Assembly (NCBI GenBank): GCA_008638375.1
Contig: CM018052.1
Location: forward strand, 16,743,950-16,807,949
Source: Nyssa sinensis
Taxonomy: Eukaryota; Streptophyta; Magnoliopsida; Cornales; Nyssaceae
Reading direction: 5' to 3'
Length of the DNA stretch: 64,000 bases
The notes below the pieces were generated by a model. That model saw only the letters and a program-made list of their open reading frames with translations. It ran no database searches and was not told the origin of the DNA. Below are positions 22,801-35,893 of the stretch, piece after piece. Positions within the stretch are counted from its first letter, which is position 1. Each line of letters opens with the position of its first letter. Position numbers and translations under genes: made by a program.

Positions 22801-23620
22801 GCATTTGTGAATGGTTTTTTAGCTGTGAATGCATATATTGTTCTTGTGGCTTTGAATAAGAAATTAAGGTGCTTTGTGGGGTTGGAAAGCTTACACTTAC
22901 ATCTTGTGATTGGTTGTGTATTTATATACATTGTTCTTATAGCATTAAAATATGAAATTGAGGTGCTTCGTGAGATTATATGTTTATAATTTTGTCATGT
23001 GTCTAACCATCCATATATTGACTACTTGGTTATTATTGTCAAACCACATGTAGTGGTGCGATGCCCTTTTAATACTTATGTTTATGCTTGTGTTTGGGAT
23101 ATGATGATATGGTGTACTTGTGATGCATACTGGACTATAAGGTGTGTCCTTTTCGAACTTACATTAATTTTTGCATGTTGCTTACTTTTGTGTTTTGGGA
23201 AACCCTACTGAAGGTTGTAACTCACCCCTGCTATTCATGGGAATGGTAGGTATTGACTTGATGGAAGATAATTGTAGGAGTAGTACGGGATGAACTGAAG
23301 TCATCACAGCATTTAATTTCATTCATGTATTTATTCAGTTACATTTATTAGGGTGTCTGTACCCTTCAGACTGTTGTTATACATGTATACGTTGGACTGT
23401 AGAGTCAACTCTGAATGTTACCAAATTATACCCTGTTGTTGGGTGTTTGGCATAATACCTTTGAATGCAATCAATTTCATTTATTCCCGTTACGGGACTT
23501 GAACAAGTCTAATCAGATAATCGAACCGCGACCAATTAAAGGAACTAAATCAACTAAAAAAAATGGCATGTATTTTATGTTCTTGATTAGGATGGTTAGT
23601 CCTATTACCTACATTCCTAA
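19195..23620 (+). mobile_element. Long LTR-type repeat A (gypsy-like), related to repeat B
   Basis: It begins TGTAAGGACTC, matching the TGTAAAGACCT start of repeat B (28851). It then follows B through several shared blocks: ACTACATAGTCAT, the GTGTGCGCACA block, a TTCCGG-type region near 20720, repeated units with GGGACCCGGGGTGG-type sequence near 21240, and ATTACGGGACTTGAACAAG-like sequence near 23490. Similarity fades near 23610, so the 3' end is approximate and no TGACA end is visible. It holds long GT and CT microsatellites (19659-19684; 19752-19799; 19857-19884). It has no retroelement protein; the open frames inside are low-complexity. It could be a truncated LTR or one LTR of a non-autonomous element. 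Confidence 0.6.
19752..19799 (+). repeat. CT dinucleotide microsatellite
   Basis: About 24 uninterrupted CT units, preceded by a GT run (19659-19684) and followed by another CT run (19857-19884). All lie inside long LTR A. Confidence 0.95.
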
Positions 23621-23973
23621 GAAAAACAAATTATGAGTTCAAAAAGGTTTCAAGAAAGCATCTCAATTTTAAAAATAACCGTAAATATTTTCAAGAAAGT
23701 CTTCCAATTGCATAATCTCAACTCAACCCTGGTGAGTATAAACACCTTATACGTAGGAATTTTGAAAGTGTTGTGATTGTTGATCCTACTTATAGAATCG
23801 AAAGACCATAAAAGGGAAAAAAAATAGTAATTTAATTGTGGCGTACCTCGAGATTGCTCCTTTTGGAATGAGTAAGATTGAGATTCCGAGTACAATACCG
23901 ATGACCGATGAAGTGAGAGATTGAGAGAGCAAAAGTGATTGAGCAAAACCTCGACTAACAATGATGCAGGGCA
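23621..23973. other. Flank of solo LTR, anonymous
   Basis: Together with 27219-28850 this forms the sequence into which the solo LTR inserted. No gene is recognised. Confidence 0.4.
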
Positions 23974-23978
23974 TAGAA

Positions 23979-26900
23979 TGTCACGACCCGAAACCCACCC
24001 TATGCGGATCTCGTGTCGCGGGGCCGACCCGAAGGCCGTCCCTACTTTTTCCATTCCTGTATCATAATACTAATATGCAATGTACTAAAAATTTTAAACA
24101 ATGAACAGCGGAAGTCTTTATCAATTACAGTAATCCAGCGGAAGTCTTTTAAATAATTTAAACAGCGAAAGTCTATTAAATACATGATATAGTTCTACAT
24201 AAGACAGAATGAGAACTAAACATAACCAGCACCCAAGGGTGGTGAATACATGGGAGAACTAACATAGACTGGTACAGTACATCAAAAATGTCCTCCTACG
24301 CTCTCAAACTCCTACTGGGGTCTTGCAGCGTCATTACCTGAAATGGGGGGTAAGTGGGGTAGAATGAGCTATGAAGCTCAGCAAGTAAAACAGATCTCCG
24401 ACACTGGTATCGATGATTATAAAAGAATATGAATCCATGAATAAAAATATGATAGCCAATCATAAGAAGTAAGATGCTATGATAGCCAATGAGAACAGTT
24501 GCCATGATGGCCAATGAATAGTGGGGTCACAATGTACAATCAGGAGTAATGGAAAAGTAGTGATAAAGATTTCTCAATAATAACCTGTCACAATAAACGT
24601 ACTGCCACAATAAAACGATTACAATCAAACCAATGAACAATGTAAGATAAACCATAAGAAACAGTAACCATTAAACAATATATCCATAACAATAATCCAA
24701 TCGAGATGCTTATTATCTGTAGTAGGGAATGGCAGTCCCTTTGTATTTCGAGGCCCGGCATACCTCTCAGTAAACTCACATCTTTTGCCACACGTCCCTT
24801 CACGGACTAGTTTGTCACAGAAGCATCGGATGGATATTGTGACTGAGCACAATTCCAGCATTTATAAACATATCATGATCATTTGTGATTCCATAGGAGT
24901 ATGAAAATGGAATATCATATATACAGTAAATCATAACAGTAAGCCGTTTAAGGCACGGTTCAACATGATAACAATGGTACTATAGTTAATCAATGTCCAC
25001 AAGATAGAACAATATCACATTGTGGAAAACAATAACATTTGAAACGTTCATGAGTACAAGTTTGGTAGTAATGAATAAACTTGGCTTGGGGATACCATAT
25101 GGAAGAGAAAGTGATCCACTTACCTCTATCGTGATTTTAGATCAGGAATCCGTGAGTGTACCCTTGCCTTTCGAGTTCCCTATATATCAGTAATTACGTT
25201 TCAGAATAAATGTTATTCATCAAATTTTATGCCTTTCTATTATAAGTATCTCAAATACAAATTTATACTTTACCATTGAGTCCGGAATGCCGAAGAAAGT
25301 CGGTTTAGGCTTTCGCGGAATTCCATTTGGACTTTTGTACTAAAAAGGGCAAAATAGTCATTTTGGACTTTTACGGTATTTATCCTTCGGGGTCCCGTCT
25401 CATAAAACGGACCCCACCATTGGACTCAGAACGTCCGAGATAATAAATTTTGACTATTCATTTGCATCGTTTGGACTTCGTTTGACCCATATTTGAAATA
25501 GGGGTATTATTGTAAAAATTAATATTTAATTAATTTTCCTGTTTGGGCAACAGTGACATTTCCTAAAACATTTGGGGTCAAAATGAAATTTCCCTAAATC
25601 TCGGTCTGAACCAGTGGGCTCACCATTTAGAAACCCTAACCGGTTCAGTTCTTCACTGAACCAAACGGTTCAGTTCAATTCATAGAACCGGAATAGCATA
25701 ACTACCATATTCACCCTATCCATGGTTCGGTTAAACCCAAACCTAATTTCCATTTCCTATCTCCATAGCCAAACAACCCAAAAATCCATTTTAAAAACTA
25801 AATATAAACGACACAGTTTCATGCCCCATTTCATTTCCGGTCGGGTACCGACCCGACTTGAACCCAAACCCGGTTCGTCTTAACCCGATAGCCTCACGAC
25901 TTCACGGTCGTCTTCCCCGATACTCCGGTGAGCATGCATTAGGGTTCCATCACCATCTCCGGTGACGGTGACTTAGTTCCGACCTTATTTTACCCCGTTT
26001 TGAATGCCATTCTTTTCCCCTTTCCTCAAGGACCCTAATCCCAGCCTTAGTTTTCATCAAAACTCTCCCCATCTTCACGAATAGTGAGTTATTCAACTCC
26101 GGCCGATTCTCCGGCCAAGTTTCATTTTTCATTTTCGTGGCGTTTTGATCACTTTTTTGGTCCTATAATTCTTCTAGTATGTTTCTGCACCCAAGTAGGT
26201 CGTTTTTAGAAACTTAAAACAAGTTTTAAGCCTAGATTTTCATGAAACCCGAGATTATTCATAAAACCTGCAACTCAACATTTCTATCTCGTTTCAACAC
26301 CATTTAACCTGATTCTTTTTGTAAAACAACCTATAGATCATGCTGATTTGAACCCTATTATTTAAACAACCTATCATGCTTTTAAATTTAAAACTGAAGC
26401 AGACCCACTTACCTTTCAAAATTCTGATTTCTTCCTGTTGCTTTTTCTTTCCTTTCCTGGTTCTACTTGGTTCACTTTTGTTTCTTCTCCACAATTTTTC
26501 CAACCTTTAGGCAGTGTTCACGGCCCTCCAATCTCTCTGTTTTCCTTGCTTCTCATGTAACACTTATATATATATATATATATGCCTTACACGACACACC
26601 ACCGCCCCTATCATTTCTCTCTCTTGATTCTCCCCCCTTCTAGAGCCTCTTTTCTTGACCAAGAGTTCTAATTTCCCTCTCCCAAATGCAACTTTGCATT
26701 TAATTGGTGTAGGATATTTGTGTATATGTAATATATATAATATATATATATATATCACACACTACACACACACCGACACACACACAGTGACATACTCACT
26801 GGTCAGCAGCCCACATGCAGCCCCTTTTCCCTTTTTCATCTCTTTCCTTTTCATTTTCTTTTTATGTAATATACATAAATATATACTACACAATACATAC

Positions 26901-27213
26901 ATATATATTTATACTATATGTATTTTTATACACATATATTTTTATACATTAAATATATCCATAGTCTTGCATATAAATTCATTTATAATAGCGCATGCAT
27001 ACATTGATTTTAGACGTACTACATGTATGTGAAATATGGTCGTGCATGGGAATGCGTGCATGCACGCATTACGATGTTGGGTCTGAAGGTGCTCGGGTGT
27101 TGCTCGGTACTAGGTATACTAAGCAAACCATTCACATCCCTTAATCGTTTTGGTTACATTATTTAACCGACTTACCTCGGTACACGTGCCGTATCCCGGG
27201 TCGGGATATTACA
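23979..27213 (-). mobile_element. Solo LTR, gypsy (Tekay/Del-like), about 3.2 kb
   Basis: On the plus strand it starts TGTCACGACCCG and ends GGGTCGGGATATTACA. Read on the minus strand this is TGTAATATCCCGACCC ... CGGGTCGTGACA. It is flanked on both sides by the five bases TAGAA (23974-23978 and 27214-27218), a clean target duplication. There is no internal domain between the flanks, so unequal recombination has removed it. A TA microsatellite near 26565-26583 and a CA run near 26760-26790 lie inside. Confidence 0.9.
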
Positions 27214-27218
27214 TAGAA

Positions 27219-28850
27219 CAACTACGAAAGCAGTTGAGAAAAACTTGACTTATAACATGGCAAAGCTATGTCAATAGTACAATAAAGCTATGGCAATAGT
27301 AGGGCAGAGCTATAATAGTAACAAGGTAGTATCACAATATTATAGCAATATTAAGATAACAACTATGTGATTCCATAGTTTCTAGATCTTGAAAAATGAC
27401 CCATAAGGCCCCTATTTATAGGTATTTTGAGGATCCAATTGTTAGGATCAAGTTTAGGATGATAATTACCCTAAAAAATAAAATAAAATCCTAATTATCT
27501 AAACATAAGTTATTTTAGAAATAAAAAAAAATAGACTAATGGTATTTATATAACATTTGTTAACTAATACGATGCAAGATAAATGTGTGATAATTCAATT
27601 TATCATATAACGACTTGATAAATCCCATAGTATCATTTACTAATTATCTAAAACAAAAAATAACATGGACGAATTAATATGAACCAATGAGAATGCAAAT
27701 AATACCTTATCAATCCTAAAGAATATAAAAAAAATCTTAAAATTATCAAGAATTTTATCAAAATGCCTTTTGGAAATTCAAAAATTCCCACAAGGTTACA
27801 AAATTACCAAAATACACTAAAGAACTAGAAAATTATTGAAATGCCCTCAAGACTCGAGAAATTACCAAAAACTTCAAAAATGTGGAGAAATCTGTAGAAA
27901 TTGCCCAATACCCCCAGAGGGTAAACAACATCCAAAAGGTCTAGAAAATGACCAAAATTTCCATGGACACCAAAATGTACAAAAATTGCCAAAATACCTT
28001 CTAGACCCAAGATAATATTATAGCAGTACCAAAACATTTCCAAATAAAATATCCTAATAAACCCTAAAAAGTGGAAATATTTTCCCCTAAATAAGATATT
28101 TTCCAAAATGTCTTACAAAATAACCAAAATGTCCTCAAAAGCTAGCAATCTTGTAGGTAAGTATCAAAAAATTACTAGATTGCCCTTATAGAATCAATGG
28201 TTACTCATAAAGCCCCTCATTGGTGAAGCTTACAAGCAAGCAAACATCAATAGAATACAAAATACTCATTTTGTCTGTGATGAATAACATAGTGGATATT
28301 AGAGTCTAGATGAATAACATGGTGGGTGGATAAACACAATTGGGTTCAGTCTACAAGAATGAGATTAAACATTATCAGGGTTGTTATTTGGAATTACCAC
28401 ATTTAGAATCGATTTGAAGATAGACCCAATTAGAATTAGGCTAGATAGATGTTATTCCTATTGGATCACTATGATGAATATTGAGCTTTCCAAAGACAAG
28501 GCATATCAAAGTTAAGATGCCTTAAAAAGATGGATGTAGTTAGAGTCAGTCCTAAAGAGCTACAATCCCAAGATAGTTTCTATTAGAATTGGACTATCTT
28601 AATATGATGGACTTAGTTAAAGTTTGTCTTAAGGGATTGTTGTAGTCAAAATTGAGCTAAATCGAAGATAAAACCTATCAAATTGTGTTATTCTAACAAG
28701 ATGGACACAATTACAATTGGCAAGAAAGAATTGATACAATTAAGATTGATGAGTTAATACTAAGATTGGCACCATTAGAATCAAGTTAAAAGTTGGAGTC
28801 AATTTGATAAGTCATTTTTGGTTATGTCGAGAAGTGTTTTCGTTGGGAAA
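27219..28850. repeat. Non-coding region with degenerate short repeats
   Basis: A minus-strand TATA-like element (CCTATAAATAGGGGCC, about 27404-27419) suggests an old LTR promoter. About 27760-28150 consists of drifting 15-35 bp units built on AAAATTACCAAAATGCC. About 28400-28760 has longer degenerate units containing GATGGA and AATTAGAATTG-like blocks. No gene recognised. Confidence 0.5.
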
Positions 28851-29477
28851 TGTAAAGACCTAAAAAATTGTCAAATGAGAATTTGGTAGTTTTTCAATCT
28901 AAAGCAAGGTCAAATAAGTGATTTATTGACGTTGTGTCAGAATAATTATAAAATTAGTTGTTAAGTCATTAGTTTGACACAATAAGCCAAATTGGAGTTT
29001 TGACAATTTATTCGGGATTGGTGTGAGCCACGAGGCTACATAGTCATATACGTGATGCAGATAGATATGAAAATTGAAATGAGAGATATTGGAGAAACGA
29101 AGGACATATTTGGAATCAATACGTCGAAATTAGCTAGGGTGCCAATTTTGGTACGATTCTGAGATAGTTTATTTTCAGGCACTTATGTGCGCACATTTGG
29201 CTGATTGGCCATATGGCACTAGGGAGGTGTGCAAAGTTTCTTAAAGAAGCTTGGGTAGATATTTCATAAGAAAGATACGTGGCACCACCTTATTGGTCAA
29301 GAGGGCATCCAAGGCAAAAAATGATTGTGTGTGAGAGGGTTCATGGTAAGGGAACATGATGGGACATGAGGAAAACCAAACCCTATCACATTTTCGCTCC
29401 CACTTTACCTTTCAATAGACCCTTCTCTCTCTCTCTCTCGCTCTCTCTCTCTCTTTACTTTCAAATTTCTCACACAC

Positions 29478-32292
29478 TGTCACGGCCTGAATTTTCATAA
29501 ACCCGAGGCATGAATGAGAATAATAAAATAAAGGAATTAAATTAATTTATGCGTTTCTAATTGGCTTTTACTTGTTAATTTCCAAGGTCATGTCTTACAA
29601 TGGCTTAAAATGTAGACTAAACATAGCCTAGGTGATTTCATACCCCATCTTCAAGGTAGTGACCAAATATGATCCAAGTGATTATTTAACATAACCCAAA
29701 ATGATGCCAAAGTATGGTTAAAGTTGGTAGCCCAATATGGCCTAAGTAAAGGTCAAATATTTCTCTAAATAGTAACCAAACATGGTCCCAAAGGGTGACC
29801 AAACATGGCCCACAAGGGTGGAAAAGCATGGTCCAAAAGGGTGGCCAATCATGGCCCAAAATAGTGGCCAAACATCACCCAAAAGGCTGGCCAAACATGG
29901 CCTAGGGATTGGCCCAACATGACCCAAGGTGATTGACCAACATGGCCTAGAGGCTGACCAAACATGGCTTAGGGGCTGACCAAACATGGCCCAAAGCAAG
30001 TGGCTAAGGGCTGGTGTCAAGAAGTGCAGGGCTGGGTGCCCATAGGGTTGTCAAACAGTAGGGCAGCAGCATGCGCAGGGCGCGCAGGGGCAGCAAACGA
30101 GCCCACGGAAGGGGCAGGTAGGCGTGCGCGCGTGGGTTGGGGCACAGGCAGGTTGGGGCTGGGGTTGGGGCACAGGCACTGTAGCTACAGTGCTTACTGC
30201 AACCTGATTTTTTCTATTTCTGAATTTTTCTTCAAAGTGCTGCAGCTAGTTTTTTTCATTTTTAACCTACTTCCTCAAGGTTTTTAACCCCCACTTTTTG
30301 GCACTCTTCCCACCCATATATGGGGCATTTTACACACCTAACAACTCTTTTAAATTCACAAAATTTTAATATGGTCTCCTTGATTTTCTAAGTCTTTTCC
30401 ACCTAATATTCCACAACACAATTCACCACTCTTAAACTAGCAACCAAACTACATCCTTTTATTCAACTAAGCATTCATACATCATTTAAAACATACAATC
30501 CACCATATATATACATATACTTGAATTTCAAAATGTCACAAACTTCATGCTCATTACAAATTTAGGGCCTTGCCCATTGTTTCTATAGTATAAAAAAATT
30601 TTTAAGTTATTACAGATGTCCTAGGGCTTATGCCCTCATACAACCAAAAAATATGCCCCAAGGGCCAAATCTTCTTCAAAGTCCACTTCTCCCTCTATGC
30701 TTCAAGATTTCATCAAGTTTCAAGTGCTGAGAGTCTCATCTGTAATATGTAATCCCGTATAAGGTAAGTACGACGGCCCAGTATGACATAATGCTAATAT
30801 AAAAAATAAAGTTAAGGCGTGGCATTTGCAAAGTGAACATTTATAAGTTATATGTCTTCCAATTTATCAATGCACTGCAATGACAATATGCATGACACAC
30901 CCATGCAACTCTATGCCCAAAACATATCTCGCTTCGCGATTCTTCCCCCGTCAGCACGCGAGTACTGTTGTATGTCTTGCTTTACGGTCTGCCCCCGTCA
31001 GTACATGAGTACTGTTATTGGCCAGATTATGGGTTTTTCACTATAGGATCTACACCCTCATAATGCATAGCATCAAAGTGCTCAAACCACGCCGTGTTTC
31101 CAAAAATTCAAGTATGCCAAGATGCCTTGATCTTTTCTATGCAAGTTCAATGAGACATTTTATCAAATACATGGAATACTCCTTAAATCATGCATCATAC
31201 ATAAAGCAAATTATAACTTTTAAACCACAAAACTTTGTGTACATGAACTTAGCATATAATCCAATCAATTACACATATAATCATGTTACATGTTCACAAC
31301 TTAAACAAATCCTCAAAAATTACACAAATACACAAAGTAACAATACATTGAGCAACCATAACTTTCAAACTACAAGACTTTGCCTACATGAACATAAGCT
31401 AAAATGTAATGAATTATACATATATTTAAGTTACATGTTCATCACTTTGATAAATTCTCAAAGAACACACAAGTACACAAACAACCAATTCTATATTTTC
31501 AAAGTAACTATATAATAAATAACTTTCTAACAGCAAGTAAGCATGTAAGTTATACAATCAATACATAAAAGCACTCCTAAACTTAACCTTATTCTTTACC
31601 TAGCAAAATATCATACCTAAAAGAGTTTTTCTCAACCCTAGGGATTTGTGCTCACTAAACAGCCAAACTAATCTGTAAGAACGTAGCCTTTGATGTGGGG
31701 AACAACTTTCTAGAAGGAAGCCTTGTGAAAATCTAAGCTTAGATATGAGTTTTGGAGGGTTGAAAGTTAGAAAATCTTAGGTTTTCTTCACATTTTTCTC
31801 CATGCATGACTTGCTGCTATATTCTCAGACCAATTCTGAGAAATTTATGTCCCAAGTGTTGTATTTATACTCAAGGGCTAAGGGGGTAAAAAGTCCCTTT
31901 TGCCCTTAATGAGTCCGGGACCCCGTTACACTACAACCCGTCTCGAAACGCCTCGATTTGACATTTTGCTTTAACCAAAATTCTTAAAATTATTTTAAAT
32001 GATATTTTTCTAAAAAATTTATTTTCGCCTATTGGAGGTTGCGGCTGAGCCCACTTGGGCCACCCGGGATGCCCTTTTCAAGTCAAACTTTCTCTGATTA
32101 GGCTCAAATTCTCACAAGAGGTGTATTTTAACATTCTAAGCATATTTCTCTTTTATGGAATACTCAAATTATGATTTTAAACATGACTTATATCTAAATG
32201 ATGCATGTACAGTGCCTTACCGGTAAATAGTGCATGAATAGTGTCCTAACGGGAAAAACAAAAAATTTATCCTAATTTTTTAGATCTTTACA
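29478..32292 (-). mobile_element. Solo LTR nested in repeat B, about 2.8 kb
   Basis: On the plus strand it starts TGTCACGGCCTG and ends AGATCTTTACA; on the minus strand it is TGTAAAGATCT ... CAGGCCGTGACA. CACAC lies on each side (29473-29477; 32293-32297), consistent with a 5-bp duplication, although the surroundings are CA-rich. The end and an internal block (about 30940-31090) match the chromovirus LTR at 6523-9742 in reverse, so it is the same or a sister family. Confidence 0.82.
29640..29998. repeat. Minisatellite of about 25-30 bp inside solo LTR
   Basis: More than ten drifting units of the form CCAAACATGGCCCAAAAGGG follow one another, with variants ending GGGGCTGA. It creates unreal open frames on the minus strand. 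Confidence 0.8.
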
Positions 32293-35200
32293 CACACACA
32301 TACTCTTTTTATATTCTCTCAATTGAGAGTTGTGTGAATGAGTGTGTGTATATGAGTGTGATATATGTTTGTGTGTGTATGCGTGAGAGCCATTTATAGC
32401 CGATCTAAGCCCTCTCACTCTCTCTTGTCAATTTTTCTCTTTAAACTATAAGCCACAAAAATGAGGTAGGGGCTCTCTTTCTCTCAACTATATAGTCTAG
32501 GGTGCCATGGGATGTGTGAATGCATGTTTAAGTGTGAGTTGTAGTGTGTTTTAAGCATGTATGTAAAACTCTGTGTGTGTGTGTGTGTGCATGTGTGTAT
32601 TATTGTGTGTTTTACAGAGAACCCAAGTCTAGTTTTCTCGTATTTTGAATCTTGTTTTGAACACACTGGTGAGAAAAATGAGACTTTTGTGTGTGTATAA
32701 TAAAGTGTAAAGTAGCCTCTATATATGAGAAAAATCATTAATGACCAAGAATTTGGGTTTGGGGGTTTTGAGAAACTTGACTAATTTTTTTGGGTTTTAC
32801 TGATGGATTGAAGTCACAAAGGGTTCTATTTAGACCATAGAAGAAATCAGGACCGAAAAAAGGCAAAACGACATCAGAAAATGGAGTTATAATGAGCTGT
32901 TAGAAAGTCGGGGCTCATTAGAACTCTATTATTCCAGCCCATTTAGCCATTAAAACTTGACCTAAATTATGTAATGCGATGCTGAATGAAATGTGGGATG
33001 AAAAAGGAAGAAAAACTGTGGAGAAATCGTAGAAAACTGAGTTGAGAAATTTAGGTTTCCAGTGAGTTTGCTGGAGAAGACGCACTGTTCCAGCAAGTTG
33101 GTTGGTCAATGGGTCGCGTTGATTAGTCAATGGGTCGTGTTAACTGGTCAACAAATTGGCCCAATCAATAATTGACCGATTATGGTCAACGGGTCAACCA
33201 GGTAAATGGGTTGGGCGTTTGGTTGGTTAAGACTTATTTGGCAACTAGAATTGGGTCCCTAGTGTTTGGCAACAAGTTTCGCCTAGTTTGCTATTTGGGG
33301 ACCAAATCAGGAATAAGGATAACCTTATTCCTAAATTTGGGAGTAAAATGGGATTCAGATTGTTTGCTTACAAAGTTAAATATTGAAATTTTAATAATTA
33401 AAATCAAGTTGATTTTCTTTGCAGAATTGCAAATCAGTGAACAAATTAGCAGAAATTACAAAAAGACTCACTTGTTTATAAAATGAAAAATAAAGCCAAA
33501 TAAAATGCAAAAAGTGACATTCTTAAAGTTTTTTGGGCATTCCAAACTCAATGGCTGCGTCCGTTTGGACACTCGGGGACCCGGGATAGTTTCACGTAAA
33601 TATGTAAATTGGCGAAAGTACTTCTGATGACAAATTAAGTAATTCTAAGGCAAATCAAAATTCAAAAAATGGCTAGTCCAAGGTTTTTGGATACCCAGAA
33701 TTCAAATACGATGTTAGATTTGACAAATTGGGACTTGGTAATGGTCCCACCTAAATTGGTAAAATGATTATTATACCCCTAGAGTTTGATTGAATAATTA
33801 AAGGTCTAATTAGAATTTGGAAAAGGCGTTTCTATGGTTTTTGGATGCCAAGAATCCAAATATGATATCAGATTGACCAAACTAGAATACAGGGTTGGTC
33901 CCATATGAATATGTAAAACTACTATAATACCCATAGGCATGAAACAAAATATTTAAAAGAGTTAATAAAATGTAAAGAAGGCATTTTTAGGGTTTTGGAC
34001 CTTCTGGATCTGATTCCAGTGTCTGTTTTGTGAGATAGCGTCTCAGTAGATGTGAAACTTGTTCGATAAAATTACGAAGACATTCAAATGACTTAGAAAC
34101 ATTGTGGTAGAGCCTCATTAGGGTTTTTAAGGCCTAGAACACAATTTTGATATCCATTTGGATAAACAGGCACTCGATGTATAAGCTGTAGAGAACTTAT
34201 GGAATCAATATAAAACCTTAGTGTTAAGGGTCGGGGTGGTCACGAGAGTTAAATCATAAGTGTGTGAGGTATTGAACACATATTATGAAAGACACAAATA
34301 GTGTTTCCTTACAGTCGAGTGGCGACTAGGGTTAGGATCTTATCTTGATTGGTTGGTATTGCATGTTGGTCATTGATCCTTATGATGTGATTATTGTTAT
34401 TATTATTCAGATATCTTCTCATTGCTTGATCATTACGATTTGACTATTATTATTAATTTGATGCTTGATCATTTTCTAATCTTTATGTCATGATTGTCAT
34501 TATCATTCTGATGCTATACTATTCATTATATTTCTATCATAGATACATATATGGATACTATCATTTACATGATTCTTGTATAGGTGGACCTTTTACGTTG
34601 TACTTTATGAAAGTTTATGTGGATTGTGATGTGAGCTTGTGTAGCCACCTGATATTATAAGCTAGTATGGCATTGTTGAGCACCCGTTGAGTGGTAGAGG
34701 CTTATGAGACATTAGTGCTATGAATGGAAATGTGAATATCAACTCCTTAGGATAAATTAAATAAGGATTGGTGTGAGGTTATCGGGTTTGTGATACCTTG
34801 GTGATTGTAGAATAGCGAAAGTGTGTACTAGTGAGATTTTGCTATTACTTAGTAGATCTATTTGTGATATGGATGGTGTTTTCCTTTGGTTTCAGACCGA
34901 AATCCCGCCCAGGTGGCAGCGTATTGCCAACAAGTTTATAACTCGTGAAACGTCAAGCCTTTTAGGCGCCTGGTAGAAAAACTAAGTTTTCAGAGTGTTA
35001 GGATCTGACATGAAAGGAATGGACAGGAAACTCAATCTATAATTACATGATATACTCTTATACGTTTTGGTGATCTATATAATGTTTCCTCACAATTATT
35101 GTGGTTGTTTCTGTTTCTAGTTATCTTGTTATTAGATATATTGTTCTTATTGCTTTGAATAGGAAATGGAGGTGCGTCGTGAGGTTTGTATATATAGACA

Positions 35201-35893
35201 TATCTCATGGTTGAATGTATATTGAATGCCTCATTATTGTTGTTACACCACATGGAGTGGTATCCTATTCTCTCGATTATTGTATTTACACCTATGATCT
35301 AATAGATGATATTGTTATGTGCTTTTGATGCATACTAGACATTAGGAATTATCCTCTTCGAACTTACATTAATTTTTGCACGCTGCTTGTTTATGTGTTT
35401 TGGAAAACCCTACTAAGCATTAAGGCTTATCCCTGTTGTTCATGAGAATGACAGATATTGGATTTATGGACGACAACTATTGGAGCAATACAAGATGGAT
35501 AGAAACCATTGTATTAGTTGGTTTTACATTATAGTTCTTATTCATTATACTTGTGAAGGGTGCCTGTACTCTCATTTGACATAGTGTACATGATGTATGT
35601 ATATTGGACTGTTAGAGTCAGCTTTGTGTACTTATCTTGTCATATTATTCTTATACAGTTTTTGGTATAGTCGCACTTGATGTAATCTTTTTCATTTAAT
35701 CTTATTACGGGACTTGAACAAGTATAAGTAATAGAATGAACCGAAACCAATTACGAAAAAATGATTTAAAGAAATTAATTATAAAAAATAGCCTGTATTT
35801 TATACACATGATTAGGATGATTAGTTTTAATTACCTTCTAGTTTGAAATTTCAATGACCTCATGATTAGGCCCAGCAAGTCAGAATCATGACA

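Larger units (their letters stand above)
28851..35893 (+). mobile_element. Long LTR-type repeat B (gypsy-like), interrupted by a solo LTR
   Basis: It starts TGTAAAGACCTAAAAAATTG and ends AGAATCATGACA at 35893, so it has TG...CA ends. Without the nested solo LTR and its duplication it is about 4.2 kb. It is collinear with repeat A over most of its length but clearly diverged, so the two are not recent twin LTRs. No retroelement proteins are present. Position 35893 is the last retroelement base before the TCP gene region. Confidence 0.65.

Noticed and set aside
29686..30020. Minus-strand open frames rich in Gly, His, Pro and Trp
   Set aside because: Produced by translation of the 25-30 bp minisatellite in the solo LTR.
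30000..30287. Plus-strand frame with Ala/Gly-rich sequence
   Set aside because: GC-rich part of a solo LTR; no homology recognised.
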